Assembly (NCBI RefSeq): GCF_900103165.1
Contig: NZ_FNKY01000001.1
Coordinates: forward strand, 186,001 to 250,000
Reading direction: 5' to 3'
Length of the DNA stretch: 64,000 bases
Origin: Nitrosospira multiformis
Lineage (GTDB): Bacteria; Pseudomonadota; Gammaproteobacteria; Burkholderiales; Nitrosomonadaceae
The translations under genes were made by a program, and so were the position numbers. Under the pieces are notes generated by a model that worked only from the letters and a program-made list of their open reading frames with translations, was not told the DNA's origin and searched no databases. Below, piece after piece: positions 28,062 through 36,243 of the stretch. Position 1 is the stretch's first letter, and each line of letters starts with the position of its first letter.

Positions 28062-29456
28062 ATGGTTAAGTCAATTGATATCCGGCATTTCCGATTATTA
28101 TTAGTCATCGTCGGCATCCTATCCGGTATATTGCCTGCTTTCGCCGGAGCCACCTACACGGTGGACCCGGGCACCTATCGCGCCAGACTCAAGCAATTGG
28201 AGCCAGGCGCTTATGTACGGTTGATGCCGGGAGAATATAGGGACGGCCTGCCTATTCAGCAGCTTCATGGTACCGAGCAAAACCCGATTACGATTTCTGG
28301 ACCGGATGGGGAGCCGCATGCGGTGTTTATTGCGCGGCCCGGACATAACACGGTCAGTATCGTTAACTCGAGTTACATCACCATTCGCAATCTGGTTCTC
28401 GATGGCCGTAATCTGCGAGTGGATGGGGTGAAATGCGAAGGCTACGCGGACTGGGCACATCACATCACGCTTGATGGGCTGCGTATTCGCGGCCATGGAA
28501 ACAATCAGCAAACGGTTGGCATTTCCACCAAATGCCCGGCCTGGGGCTGGGTGATTCGCAACAACGTGATCGAAGGCGCCGGAACCGGCCTTTACCTCGG
28601 TAATTCGGATGGGCGCGCACCATTTATCGGGGGCATGATCGACCGCAATCTGATCATTGATACGCATGGCTATAACCTGCAGATCAAGCATCAGCAGCCC
28701 CGCCCGGTTTTACCCGGCATACCGGACGAGGATAACGCAACGATCATCCGTCACAATGTTTTCAGTAAGGCACATGGCGGATCCAAGGAGATGGCAAGAC
28801 CCAATATGCTGGTTGGGCATTGGCCGCTCACAGGACCGGGAGCAAACGACCGGTATCTCATCTATGGTAATTTCTTTTATCAGAATCTGCATGAAGCATT
28901 GTTCCAGGGCGAAGGCAATATCGCGCTCTACAATAATCTGTTTGTGAATCATTTCGGCGATGCGATACGGATTCAGCCGCACAATGACACGACACGCGCG
29001 ATAAGCGTTTTCTACAATACCGTGATAGCACGCGGGTCAGGCATAACATTCGCGCGGCGCGAGGGTGATCCAGCGCATCCGCAATTCGTTATGGCCAATA
29101 TCGTATTCGCGGGAATACCGGTGCGGGGTGCTTCCCTGGAGACAAATCTGACCGGTAAATTTAACGATGCGCGGAATTATCTTACCCGGCCATTCGCACC
29201 TTTGGGCGCAATGAATTTGATGCCGGCGAATACCAAGTTGCAGAAGCGCACCAGTGACAGCATGCGCTTTGATGCTTATCCCCAAGCCGATCTGGATTTT
29301 GATGGAGGTTTGCGTGGCACAGGTGGAATAGGCGCCTATGCACTCGATAGAGACAGACCTCGCTGGCTGCCGGTACTGGAAATCAAGCCAGTACCCGTCA
29401 CACCTGATGATGAACCATCATTTGCAGGCCATTCCTTAATCCAAAATACTCGATAG
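28062..29456 (+). CDS. Exported right-handed parallel beta-helix protein
   Basis: A 464-aa protein with a signal peptide (LLLVIVGILSGILPAFA) and, after it, repeats of the form ITIRNLVLDG, ITLDGLRIRG, WVIRNNVIEG and MIDRNLIID that build a right-handed beta-helix, as in polysaccharide lyases and epimerases. The N-terminal part resembles the start of chondroitinase-B-like helices (PGEYRDG..GTEQNPITISG). It sits beside the XrtA exopolysaccharide locus and may act on that polymer in the periplasm. No catalytic residues can be assigned, so the enzyme type is open. Confidence 0.75.
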   Translation: MVKSIDIRHFRLLLVIVGILSGILPAFAGATYTVDPGTYRARLKQLEPGAYVRLMPGEYRDGLPIQQLHGTEQNPITISGPDGEPHAVFIARPGHNTVSIVNSSYITIRNLVLDGRNLRVDGVKCEGYADWAHHITLDGLRIRGHGNNQQTVGISTKCPAWGWVIRNNVIEGAGTGLYLGNSDGRAPFIGGMIDRNLIIDTHGYNLQIKHQQPRPVLPGIPDEDNATIIRHNVFSKAHGGSKEMARPNMLVGHWPLTGPGANDRYLIYGNFFYQNLHEALFQGEGNIALYNNLFVNHFGDAIRIQPHNDTTRAISVFYNTVIARGSGITFARREGDPAHPQFVMANIVFAGIPVRGASLETNLTGKFNDARNYLTRPFAPLGAMNLMPANTKLQKRTSDSMRFDAYPQADLDFDGGLRGTGGIGAYALDRDRPRWLPVLEIKPVPVTPDDEPSFAGHSLIQNTR

Positions 29457-29468
29457 AAAATAGAAAAA

Positions 29469-31583
29469 ATGCGTATTCTGTCAGTGATCACGGTATTGAT
29501 TGCCTATGGGTCGTTGTATCCCGGCAATTTTTCCACGCCGGACGACGGGGCTGTAAAGCAATTCCTTACCGACTGGCGTTTATTCACCTCTCCAGGCGAT
29601 CTGTTGGGGAATATTGCGTTGTTCTTCCCACTCGGCGTGGCCGGTATATTATTCGGCTCAGGCAGAGGCGATGCCACGATTCGTGTCGCCGGGTTACTTC
29701 TGTTCGCGCTTGTTTACTCATTTATCCTTCAGTTGGCGCAGGTTTGGCTTCCTTCCCGTTCCGCGGCACTGGCGGATGTGCTCTGGAATATGACAGGTAT
29801 GCTGTCAGGCATGGCGGCGGCGCATGTGCTGGGAAAACGCTCGCCAGGAAGCGCACATCCATTCGATGCTGCGTCGTTGGTACCTCTATTGGTCTTGATA
29901 CTGTGGCTGCTCACCGAGTTATTGCCGCTGGTACCCACATTGGATTGGCAAAAGTTCAAGGATGCGCTGAAGCCGCTTCTCGCTGAATTCAATATTTCCT
30001 TTTCGGCAGCTGCTATGCATGCGGCCGGCACATTTGTCGCGGGTAGCGCTTTCATGGCGCTGGGACGGCAGCCCGCCGCATGGCTGGGAAGCGCACTCGC
30101 ACTCGTGTGGGTAGGTAAGGTTGTGATCGTCAATTTGACATTGGACGCATCGCTTCTCATTGGGTCGCTGGCAGGCTATGCGGGTTGTCTGGTGCTATCG
30201 CGCGTCGGTCACGCAAAACTCTTCGAGGCGGCGTTCTGGCTGCTGTTAATCGCTTGGAGCATTATCGCACTAACGCCTTTTTCTCCCGCTTCGGGTGGAA
30301 CCTTCAATGGGGTCCCTTTTGCAACCATGCTTCGGGGATCCATGGAAACCGGTGCTCGGGGACTGGCCCAGTCATTGTTTATTTACACGGCCTTGCTATG
30401 GCTTTTGCAAAGAACCCGCATGGGTATCGCCAAGGCGACGGCAGGGCTGGTGGTGTGGTCGTGTTTGATCGAGCTGGCGCAGATGGGTTTGCTGGGTCGC
30501 ACCGCGGATGTAACAGAACCCATTTTGTTATTGCTGGTTGGCTGGGCATTGTCGGTGATGCAAAAACATGGAGACCCCGCAAGGCAGGAAATAGTCACAC
30601 CGGTATCGCAGCCACGTCCTTTAGTGGCGGTTCCCACAGGGACGAGCGGGAAACACGCACTTGCTTCGATGGCGATCGGGATCGGGATGTGCGTGGCGAT
30701 CGGCTGGTTGATTACGCGATCACCCTTGATACCCTACAATGTGCGTGAACTGGTATACGAGGGGCATCCCTTTCGATCACTGCTATTGCTTGTAGCCCTG
30801 CTGTATTGGACTATGGGCTTTCCGATACTGATTGTGCAATGGCTGGCGCGGGGAGAGCTATATCTGCTCAGCTTTCCGCCCCTGGTATTACTGCATGGTT
30901 CGATTGCGTGGCTGCTGCTATGGTCCGCGGTGCCAAGCGAGAGTATTCACGACATCGTCGGGGCGCCTGTCTTGCACTGGCCCTGGGAATGGGAAATAAT
31001 CGGCCGTTTTCTGGCATTGTTCAGCCTCTGGAGTGTTGCTGCCACGGCGGGCGCCGTTATCGCCGCAAAACGCCTCCTTCCCGGTGCGAATGGGGCTCAA
31101 TCCGCGCTGTTGGGATGGGCGATCGGCGCCTGCCTGTTTCTACCGATATCCTATTACATCGTGGTGATGGTGGCCTCCACAGACAACCTGGTTGAACTGA
31201 TGGCCGGCAATGGCAGCGTAGGCGCGTTCTTGCTGATCGGCCTGGCTATGGCAGGAATTTCATTTGGCGGGGCGAAAGCCACGCTGGCATTGATTCCCGG
31301 GATAGCAGGGCGGACAAGTGCGGTCGCATGGGTGCTGGCTTCCGGCGCTCTGGCCTATTTGGCGATTTATCTCGGGACGGAACAGGTGATCGTCAAATAT
31401 AACCAGGTGTTTTCCGCGTTGCAGTTCTTGCTGAGCAGCGATCGCTCACATCTGGCCGGACCGGGGGAGTTGGCAGTTCGATACATTGCGCTGTGGAGCG
31501 CTCTCATCGGGGCCATCGTAATGGTTCAATATCCGCTATGGCGGTGGACCGTCTCGAATCGCGGCAGCCCAATAGCGGTCTAA
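29469..31583 (+). CDS. Polytopic membrane protein with two VanZ-like domains
   Basis: 704 aa with many hydrophobic segments. The first ~120 residues form a VanZ-like unit (DLLGNIALFFPLGV, then FILQLAQVWLPSR and DVLWNMTG), and a second unit lies near residues 280-360 (NGVPFATML, LIELAQMGLLGR). VanZ-like proteins are common in exosortase loci, where their role is unknown. It begins 12 bases after the beta-helix gene, so the two are likely cotranscribed. The C-terminal half has about ten more helices of no family I recognise. Confidence 0.75.
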   Translation: MRILSVITVLIAYGSLYPGNFSTPDDGAVKQFLTDWRLFTSPGDLLGNIALFFPLGVAGILFGSGRGDATIRVAGLLLFALVYSFILQLAQVWLPSRSAALADVLWNMTGMLSGMAAAHVLGKRSPGSAHPFDAASLVPLLVLILWLLTELLPLVPTLDWQKFKDALKPLLAEFNISFSAAAMHAAGTFVAGSAFMALGRQPAAWLGSALALVWVGKVVIVNLTLDASLLIGSLAGYAGCLVLSRVGHAKLFEAAFWLLLIAWSIIALTPFSPASGGTFNGVPFATMLRGSMETGARGLAQSLFIYTALLWLLQRTRMGIAKATAGLVVWSCLIELAQMGLLGRTADVTEPILLLLVGWALSVMQKHGDPARQEIVTPVSQPRPLVAVPTGTSGKHALASMAIGIGMCVAIGWLITRSPLIPYNVRELVYEGHPFRSLLLLVALLYWTMGFPILIVQWLARGELYLLSFPPLVLLHGSIAWLLLWSAVPSESIHDIVGAPVLHWPWEWEIIGRFLALFSLWSVAATAGAVIAAKRLLPGANGAQSALLGWAIGACLFLPISYYIVVMVASTDNLVELMAGNGSVGAFLLIGLAMAGISFGGAKATLALIPGIAGRTSAVAWVLASGALAYLAIYLGTEQVIVKYNQVFSALQFLLSSDRSHLAGPGELAVRYIALWSALIGAIVMVQYPLWRWTVSNRGSPIAV

Positions 31584-31584
31584 T

Positions 31585-31606
31585 CCGGATGCTATGAAAC
31601 ATCCGG
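31585..31606. terminator. Hairpin between convergent genes, possible bidirectional terminator
   Basis: CCGGATG (31585-31591) pairs with CATCCGG (31600-31606) around an 8-base loop, directly between the stop of the VanZ gene and the stop of the FkbH-like gene. Only short T-runs follow on either side, so strength is uncertain. Confidence 0.5.
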
Positions 31607-31607
31607 T

Positions 31608-33470
31608 TTAATGACTTGCTTCCACCCTGCCTGAACCCGATTCACTTGTGGACAAGGATCCCACGGAAATAAACGTGCAATCGAGTGAGTGGACATTGAG
31701 ATCGACACGCAGACCCTTTTCCGGCGAACATGTCTCGAAGTGCAGACTTTCTAGTACTTGCTGGGCGGGGATATTGCGCCCCGTGGGCTTGAAGTTAACC
31801 CATAAGCTCTGCGGCCTCTGGCCGCTTTCTGAAACCACCAGGTAGTTGAAGAACGCCTGTTCGATAAATCTTCCCTGCACACGGCAGGAGAGCATAAAGT
31901 CCTCGATACGTATCTCTTGCTCTACGAATCGAACGATGGCGAACCCGACCGCGCCGTAGGAGCCGAAATTGTCGCTACAACGAAGCACATATTTCCTGAC
32001 CTCGTCATCGGCGAGAATGGGCAGTATCTCGTCCCTGGCGTATTTGCGCCCGGAAAAATTTAATTGATTGGTACGCTGGACGAGTTCGGAAACACGGTCC
32101 AGATCATCGGCCGCATAGGCGTCGATGGAAAGCTTGATCTCGCATGCAGCCAGAAATCCAAGATAATCCGAGCCAAACCTGGCTGCGCTTTTCTTGCGTA
32201 CGAATTCTTCTTTGTAAAACTGGCTACGCTTCTTCGCTTCCTCGCTATTCGTTCCCTGATAGCGAGGATCCAGAAAAAGGCGGTCGATGTCGGCCACATT
32301 CACGCAATCGACTCCTTTCAATGCCCGTGAAACTTCCTCCAGTTCAAAGGGATTATCGTCAATGAAAGCGAAAGTATCCAGGCCGATGTTGAGCTGTTCC
32401 GCTATGATCCTGACATTTTCGCTCTTGGGAAGCCAATTGATCTGGGGATACAGAAAATAGTCTGCTATGCCGAGTTCTTCGAGGCGCCGCCATGCGCTTG
32501 CCTCGTCATTCTTGCTCGCGATACTAAGCAAAATTCCACGTTCATAAAAAAAGCGCAGCAAGTCGAGTACCTTGGGGCGCAATGATACCGCCTCATTTTC
32601 AAGCAGAATTCCGTCCCACATCGTATTGTCGAGATCCCATACTACGCACTTTATCTTTGGAGTACTTGAACTCCGCACGCTTTCAGTCTTGCGGTGAACG
32701 ATAAAATCGGCGGTAAGGAAAACAACACGTGATGCGGTCTCCCCGTCGGGAATAATGGCGATGTCAAACGGGAGACCGCACTCGGTAATCATCGAAAATT
32801 GTTGGTAGCCGAACTCATGCCGCGAGTATCCCGGGGGAAATACGACCGAGGTACGAAATGGCAGGGGAAGCTTCGTGAGTTGCGTTTGTTTACTCATCAT
32901 ACCGCCGGAAATCGCCATATTCAGCTGCATTCGTATCGGCACATCCGCTGGGTTGTAAACTTCGAGTAGAAAAAAATCTGGTTTGGATTCCGTGCGATTT
33001 ACCCGGTGCATCCAGCGGGCAAAGCGCTCAAGGAGTGCATACTCGAGATACGACCAGCGCATGTCACGCGTCAGCCGATACATCATCGCGCCCGCCGCAT
33101 TGGTAAGCGGCGCAACCAAACCGATCATGCGTTCGGCCAATAAGGCGGCCGTCGCAGGCAGCATCAGGGTATTGCCTCGGGCCTCGATCTTGCCCCATTG
33201 CTTGAATGTAACCTCTGCTCCATAGCCGCGAGCGGACGGGAAGCGCTGGTTGCGATACATGCCATAGGTTAGGCGCCTGCAACGTTGATCCGGTCTGCTC
33301 TGGTAGAGATCACAGGTTGCGAAACAGCCCGGGGCGGCGCATTCTATGCAATGCTCCCCCCACATGAGCAAGGACATCTTCGCAACGTCCTGAACAGGCG
33401 TATACGGTTGTAGTGGAGCGAGATTCCGATCCACATGCAAATGCATCTCGTATTTATCGAATTCAAACAT
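31608..33470 (-). CDS. FkbH-like HAD-IIIC domain protein with a Cys-rich N-terminus
   Basis: Residues ~275-430 are a HAD-IIIC phosphatase-like domain (VWDLDNTMWDGIL, acid pair D279/D281; AFIDDNPFELEEV). A GNAT-like region follows (NQLNFSGRKY, FGSYGAVGFAIV), as in FkbH enzymes that load glyceryl or other acyl groups on carrier proteins. The first ~270 residues are not the usual FkbH N-terminus: they hold a cluster C41xxC44x4C49x3C53 plus C64. No acyl carrier protein is seen in the window. It is the last gene of the minus-strand polysaccharide run, 36 bases after the methyltransferase, and may decorate the polymer. Confidence 0.75.
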   Translation of the reverse strand: MFEFDKYEMHLHVDRNLAPLQPYTPVQDVAKMSLLMWGEHCIECAAPGCFATCDLYQSRPDQRCRRLTYGMYRNQRFPSARGYGAEVTFKQWGKIEARGNTLMLPATAALLAERMIGLVAPLTNAAGAMMYRLTRDMRWSYLEYALLERFARWMHRVNRTESKPDFFLLEVYNPADVPIRMQLNMAISGGMMSKQTQLTKLPLPFRTSVVFPPGYSRHEFGYQQFSMITECGLPFDIAIIPDGETASRVVFLTADFIVHRKTESVRSSSTPKIKCVVWDLDNTMWDGILLENEAVSLRPKVLDLLRFFYERGILLSIASKNDEASAWRRLEELGIADYFLYPQINWLPKSENVRIIAEQLNIGLDTFAFIDDNPFELEEVSRALKGVDCVNVADIDRLFLDPRYQGTNSEEAKKRSQFYKEEFVRKKSAARFGSDYLGFLAACEIKLSIDAYAADDLDRVSELVQRTNQLNFSGRKYARDEILPILADDEVRKYVLRCSDNFGSYGAVGFAIVRFVEQEIRIEDFMLSCRVQGRFIEQAFFNYLVVSESGQRPQSLWVNFKPTGRNIPAQQVLESLHFETCSPEKGLRVDLNVHSLDCTFISVGSLSTSESGSGRVEASH

Positions 33471-33506
33471 CGCCCACCGCTATTGTCTTTCCACAACCCG
33501 CTATTT

Positions 33507-34202
33507 TCATTTTAGACGACAGATAAATGATTTTCCAAGCGGAGCATAGTCCAGATAGGGGATGAAGCCCAGGTGTGTTTCCTGCCGCATAAAGTCTGCC
33601 AGCGCGCGTTGTTCGCCCTGTTCAGGATCGCCTTTGTAATTGTAGAAGTCATCGAAGCAGATAATGGAACCATTTACAATATATGGCTGGATGAAATTGA
33701 GTACTTGAATAGTTGACTCGTACAGGTCGCAATCAATATAGATGACCGCCGCCTTGCGTCCGGATAATCGCCGATGGGTAGCATCATTCAGACTATCGCT
33801 GTAAAAACCCTCAATCAATTCGTACTCGGATGTCCGGATTCCACGGGATGCGAGAATTGCCTCGAATTCGGGGCGGGCGCAGGCAAACTGCCCTTCATAC
33901 CATATGTTGTCGGGATGCTTCTCTGTTGCCGGTAAGCCCTGAAATGAATCAAAGCCCCACAGCTTCATATCGCGCCGGCCATAGCGCCGCTTCATTCGAT
34001 GAGCGTAGCCGAAGGTCTTGCCTCGCCACAGGCCAAACTCGAAATAATCTCCAGGTACTTCGTTAATCTTTGCGAACTCGAAGGCCTGGCTCAACATCCC
34101 GAGTTCGGTCATTCGATTGTCCGAGCGACGATCCAATACTTCAACTACGCGGGCCACCCACTCGGCATCCACTATCTGCTTTGCGATGCGTTTGATTAAC
34201 AT
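33507..34202 (-). CDS. TylF/MycF-like O-methyltransferase family protein
   Basis: 231 aa with the class I methyltransferase fold of macrocin O-methyltransferase relatives. The SAM loop region is YFEFGLWRGKTFGYAH, then WGFDSFQGLP, IYIDCDLYEST and ICFDDFYNYKG, the last two holding the metal-binding acidic residues. It sits between an acyltransferase-like gene and the FkbH-like gene in a polysaccharide locus, so a sugar or acyl substituent is the likely substrate; this is inferred from context only. Confidence 0.78.
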   Translation of the reverse strand: MLIKRIAKQIVDAEWVARVVEVLDRRSDNRMTELGMLSQAFEFAKINEVPGDYFEFGLWRGKTFGYAHRMKRRYGRRDMKLWGFDSFQGLPATEKHPDNIWYEGQFACARPEFEAILASRGIRTSEYELIEGFYSDSLNDATHRRLSGRKAAVIYIDCDLYESTIQVLNFIQPYIVNGSIICFDDFYNYKGDPEQGEQRALADFMRQETHLGFIPYLDYAPLGKSFICRLK

Positions 34203-34232
34203 GACTTTCCGCCATCCAGAAGATTGTTCAGA

Positions 34233-35174
34233 TCAGGTTCCGAAGCGCATCATTTTTTTTACTTTCGACTTAAGCCCGAGCTGGTCCAGCTTATCGCCAG
34301 CCAGCCTGCTGAGATGATTCACGGCGCTTTGACTATGCAGCAGGAACCTGTTGCGCAGATTGCTGCGCAGGAAAAAAACATTTGCGCATTGAACACTATG
34401 AGTGGCAAACAGCTTTTTATGCTCTGATTGTCCTTCAGTAAAATCAAAAAAACGAAAAGAGTGTTCCTCGAACAGGTACTCTAGGGCAAGCCACTGCAAA
34501 ATTGTGCCCACAGAAAAATTCATGTAGCCGGGATCGTATCCGAGATAAGCATAGATCAGAATTTCATTGGAGATCGGACAATAGAGATACGAGACGGGCT
34601 GATCCTGATGAAAAAGGATGAACCCACGAACAAGCCCCTGTTCAGCAAGCTGCTCCATTTCGCCAAGAAACTCCTCCGAATCGGGCAAGCCTGCGTCAAG
34701 CAGCTTTTCCTGATAGGTTATCCTGGAAACAACACGGGCAAGCCGAAAGAACTCCGGAATTTCTCCGGCTGACTTGTAAACCTTCCAGGAAATGTTGCCA
34801 CCGCAATATTCGGCGTATTTCTTGATTTTACGATTGAGAGTCGAACGCGTCTTGGAGGAAAATTTGCTCTTGTACTCTTCGAACGACAGACGCATATCGA
34901 TGTAATACCGCTGGTGCTGGGAAGATACATAGCAGAGATAATTGTCCAGCTTCCGAAGTACAGGCTGCTTGCCGTTGACGCGCAGCGATCGCACCAGGAA
35001 ACCTTGACTATTGAGTTGCAGAACGTCATCTGGCGGCGCCGGCTCTGTCACTGGCGGAGTCTCATCGTCAAGCCCCACTTCCCGCACTTGCAACCATAAT
35101 TGGGATGCAAACAACGTTTTGTCACCCAGTTGAAGCTTTATGGGGACTTGACGGTAATGCCATACTTGCTTCAC
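34233..35174 (-). CDS. GNAT/FemAB-like acyltransferase-type protein
   Basis: A 313-aa protein resembling GNAT (Acetyltransf_6) proteins of exopolysaccharide loci: FEEYKSKFSSKTRSTLNRK is their conserved basic stretch, then GFILFHQDQPVSYLY and FDFTEGQSEHKKLFATH. I chose a GTG start at 35174, which overlaps the deacetylase stop as GTGA with GGCGGGGG upstream. A longer reading to 35303 would run inside the deacetylase gene and lacks family similarity. The acyl donor and acceptor are unknown. Confidence 0.75.
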   Translation of the reverse strand: MKQVWHYRQVPIKLQLGDKTLFASQLWLQVREVGLDDETPPVTEPAPPDDVLQLNSQGFLVRSLRVNGKQPVLRKLDNYLCYVSSQHQRYYIDMRLSFEEYKSKFSSKTRSTLNRKIKKYAEYCGGNISWKVYKSAGEIPEFFRLARVVSRITYQEKLLDAGLPDSEEFLGEMEQLAEQGLVRGFILFHQDQPVSYLYCPISNEILIYAYLGYDPGYMNFSVGTILQWLALEYLFEEHSFRFFDFTEGQSEHKKLFATHSVQCANVFFLRSNLRNRFLLHSQSAVNHLSRLAGDKLDQLGLKSKVKKMMRFGT

Positions 35175-36133
35175 CGGAACCCCCGCCGTAGTCCTTGTTC
35201 CAACATCCTGAGTCCCGTTTTCCAGATCGGCGAGGTGAGCGGAGCAGGCTGTGAATCCGCGAGATCCGGGGCCAAACCGTGAAAACCACGAACACGGAAG
35301 CAATCCCGGTGACGATCAAGAAAGGTGCAGAGTTTGCGGAAGCGGGCTACCACGATATCGTCCGGACGATCCATACCGCCGTTAAGCAACTCGAAGTTGT
35401 GTGAAAGAATAACAAAGGCCTTACGACCGGATTCCAGCGCTTGCCACAGCAACCCTTCCATCTCCCGGTACGAGCAAGCAGTTACTTGCGCATGGCGCAA
35501 TGAAGAAGCTCCGTCCTGAAAGACCGTCATGGGATACTCGTATACGCCTTCACACTCGATCGGTTCCATAAGTGGGACATCCGGACTTACCCCACTGTCC
35601 CGTCCAAGCATACTGGCGTTGTAGCTGCTGTCGAAAACAATGTGATTCCTGGCGAGTGCCCGCAGCGTATCCCTATTGAAACCGAAATTTCCTGCGCGAA
35701 AGGCATTTACGCTTTGACCACCGGCCAGTTCAATCAGCCTTGCGCCCGCCTGGATCAGGATTGTTTGATCCTCCAACGAAAAGTAACGCAAGAGTTGCTT
35801 CTTTCCAGTGATATCGTCGAGCAGAGGTTCTTTGGATTCATCCACCCATTCGGTATGCAGATGAAGCTGCAATTCATGGCCCCGTTCTCGAACGAGACCC
35901 ACGATTTCCGACAAAGGATCCAACCCAAACCGGGTCGAAAAGAGAGGTTCCACAAAAAAAACGCCCGTCAGGCCGTGCTCCCGCAATTGATCCAGCTGGT
36001 ATGGCAAGCCATAATTGCCTCTTGATGTGGGGCCGTAGATGTAGCGTTGAAATGCACTCGGAAACTTGGCGTCAATGTTGTCCCAGCCATCACACCAGAT
36101 CTCCACGTCAACGGTAATGAATACGTCCATCAT
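35171..36133 (-). CDS. Polysaccharide deacetylase family protein
   Basis: 320 aa of the NodB-like deacetylase fold: the first metal motif TVDVEIW is at the N-terminus, HLHTEW supplies a His pair, and FRAGNFGFN follows. It probably removes acetyl groups from sugar residues of the exopolysaccharide or its precursor. It differs clearly from the XrtA-type deacetylase at 43314. There is no signal peptide, so it may act in the cytoplasm. The 110-base gap before it allows a separate promoter, though none is clear. Confidence 0.8.
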   Translation of the reverse strand: MMDVFITVDVEIWCDGWDNIDAKFPSAFQRYIYGPTSRGNYGLPYQLDQLREHGLTGVFFVEPLFSTRFGLDPLSEIVGLVRERGHELQLHLHTEWVDESKEPLLDDITGKKQLLRYFSLEDQTILIQAGARLIELAGGQSVNAFRAGNFGFNRDTLRALARNHIVFDSSYNASMLGRDSGVSPDVPLMEPIECEGVYEYPMTVFQDGASSLRHAQVTACSYREMEGLLWQALESGRKAFVILSHNFELLNGGMDRPDDIVVARFRKLCTFLDRHRDCFRVRGFHGLAPDLADSQPAPLTSPIWKTGLRMLEQGLRRGFR

Positions 36134-36243
36134 CCTGTGGCAAATTCCTGGTTCATCAATTTGAGTCTGTCATGTACTCGCATTTCCATTACGTATCATA
36201 TTGATGATATGCAAGCGTTTTTCTGGATTACGCAACAACATGC

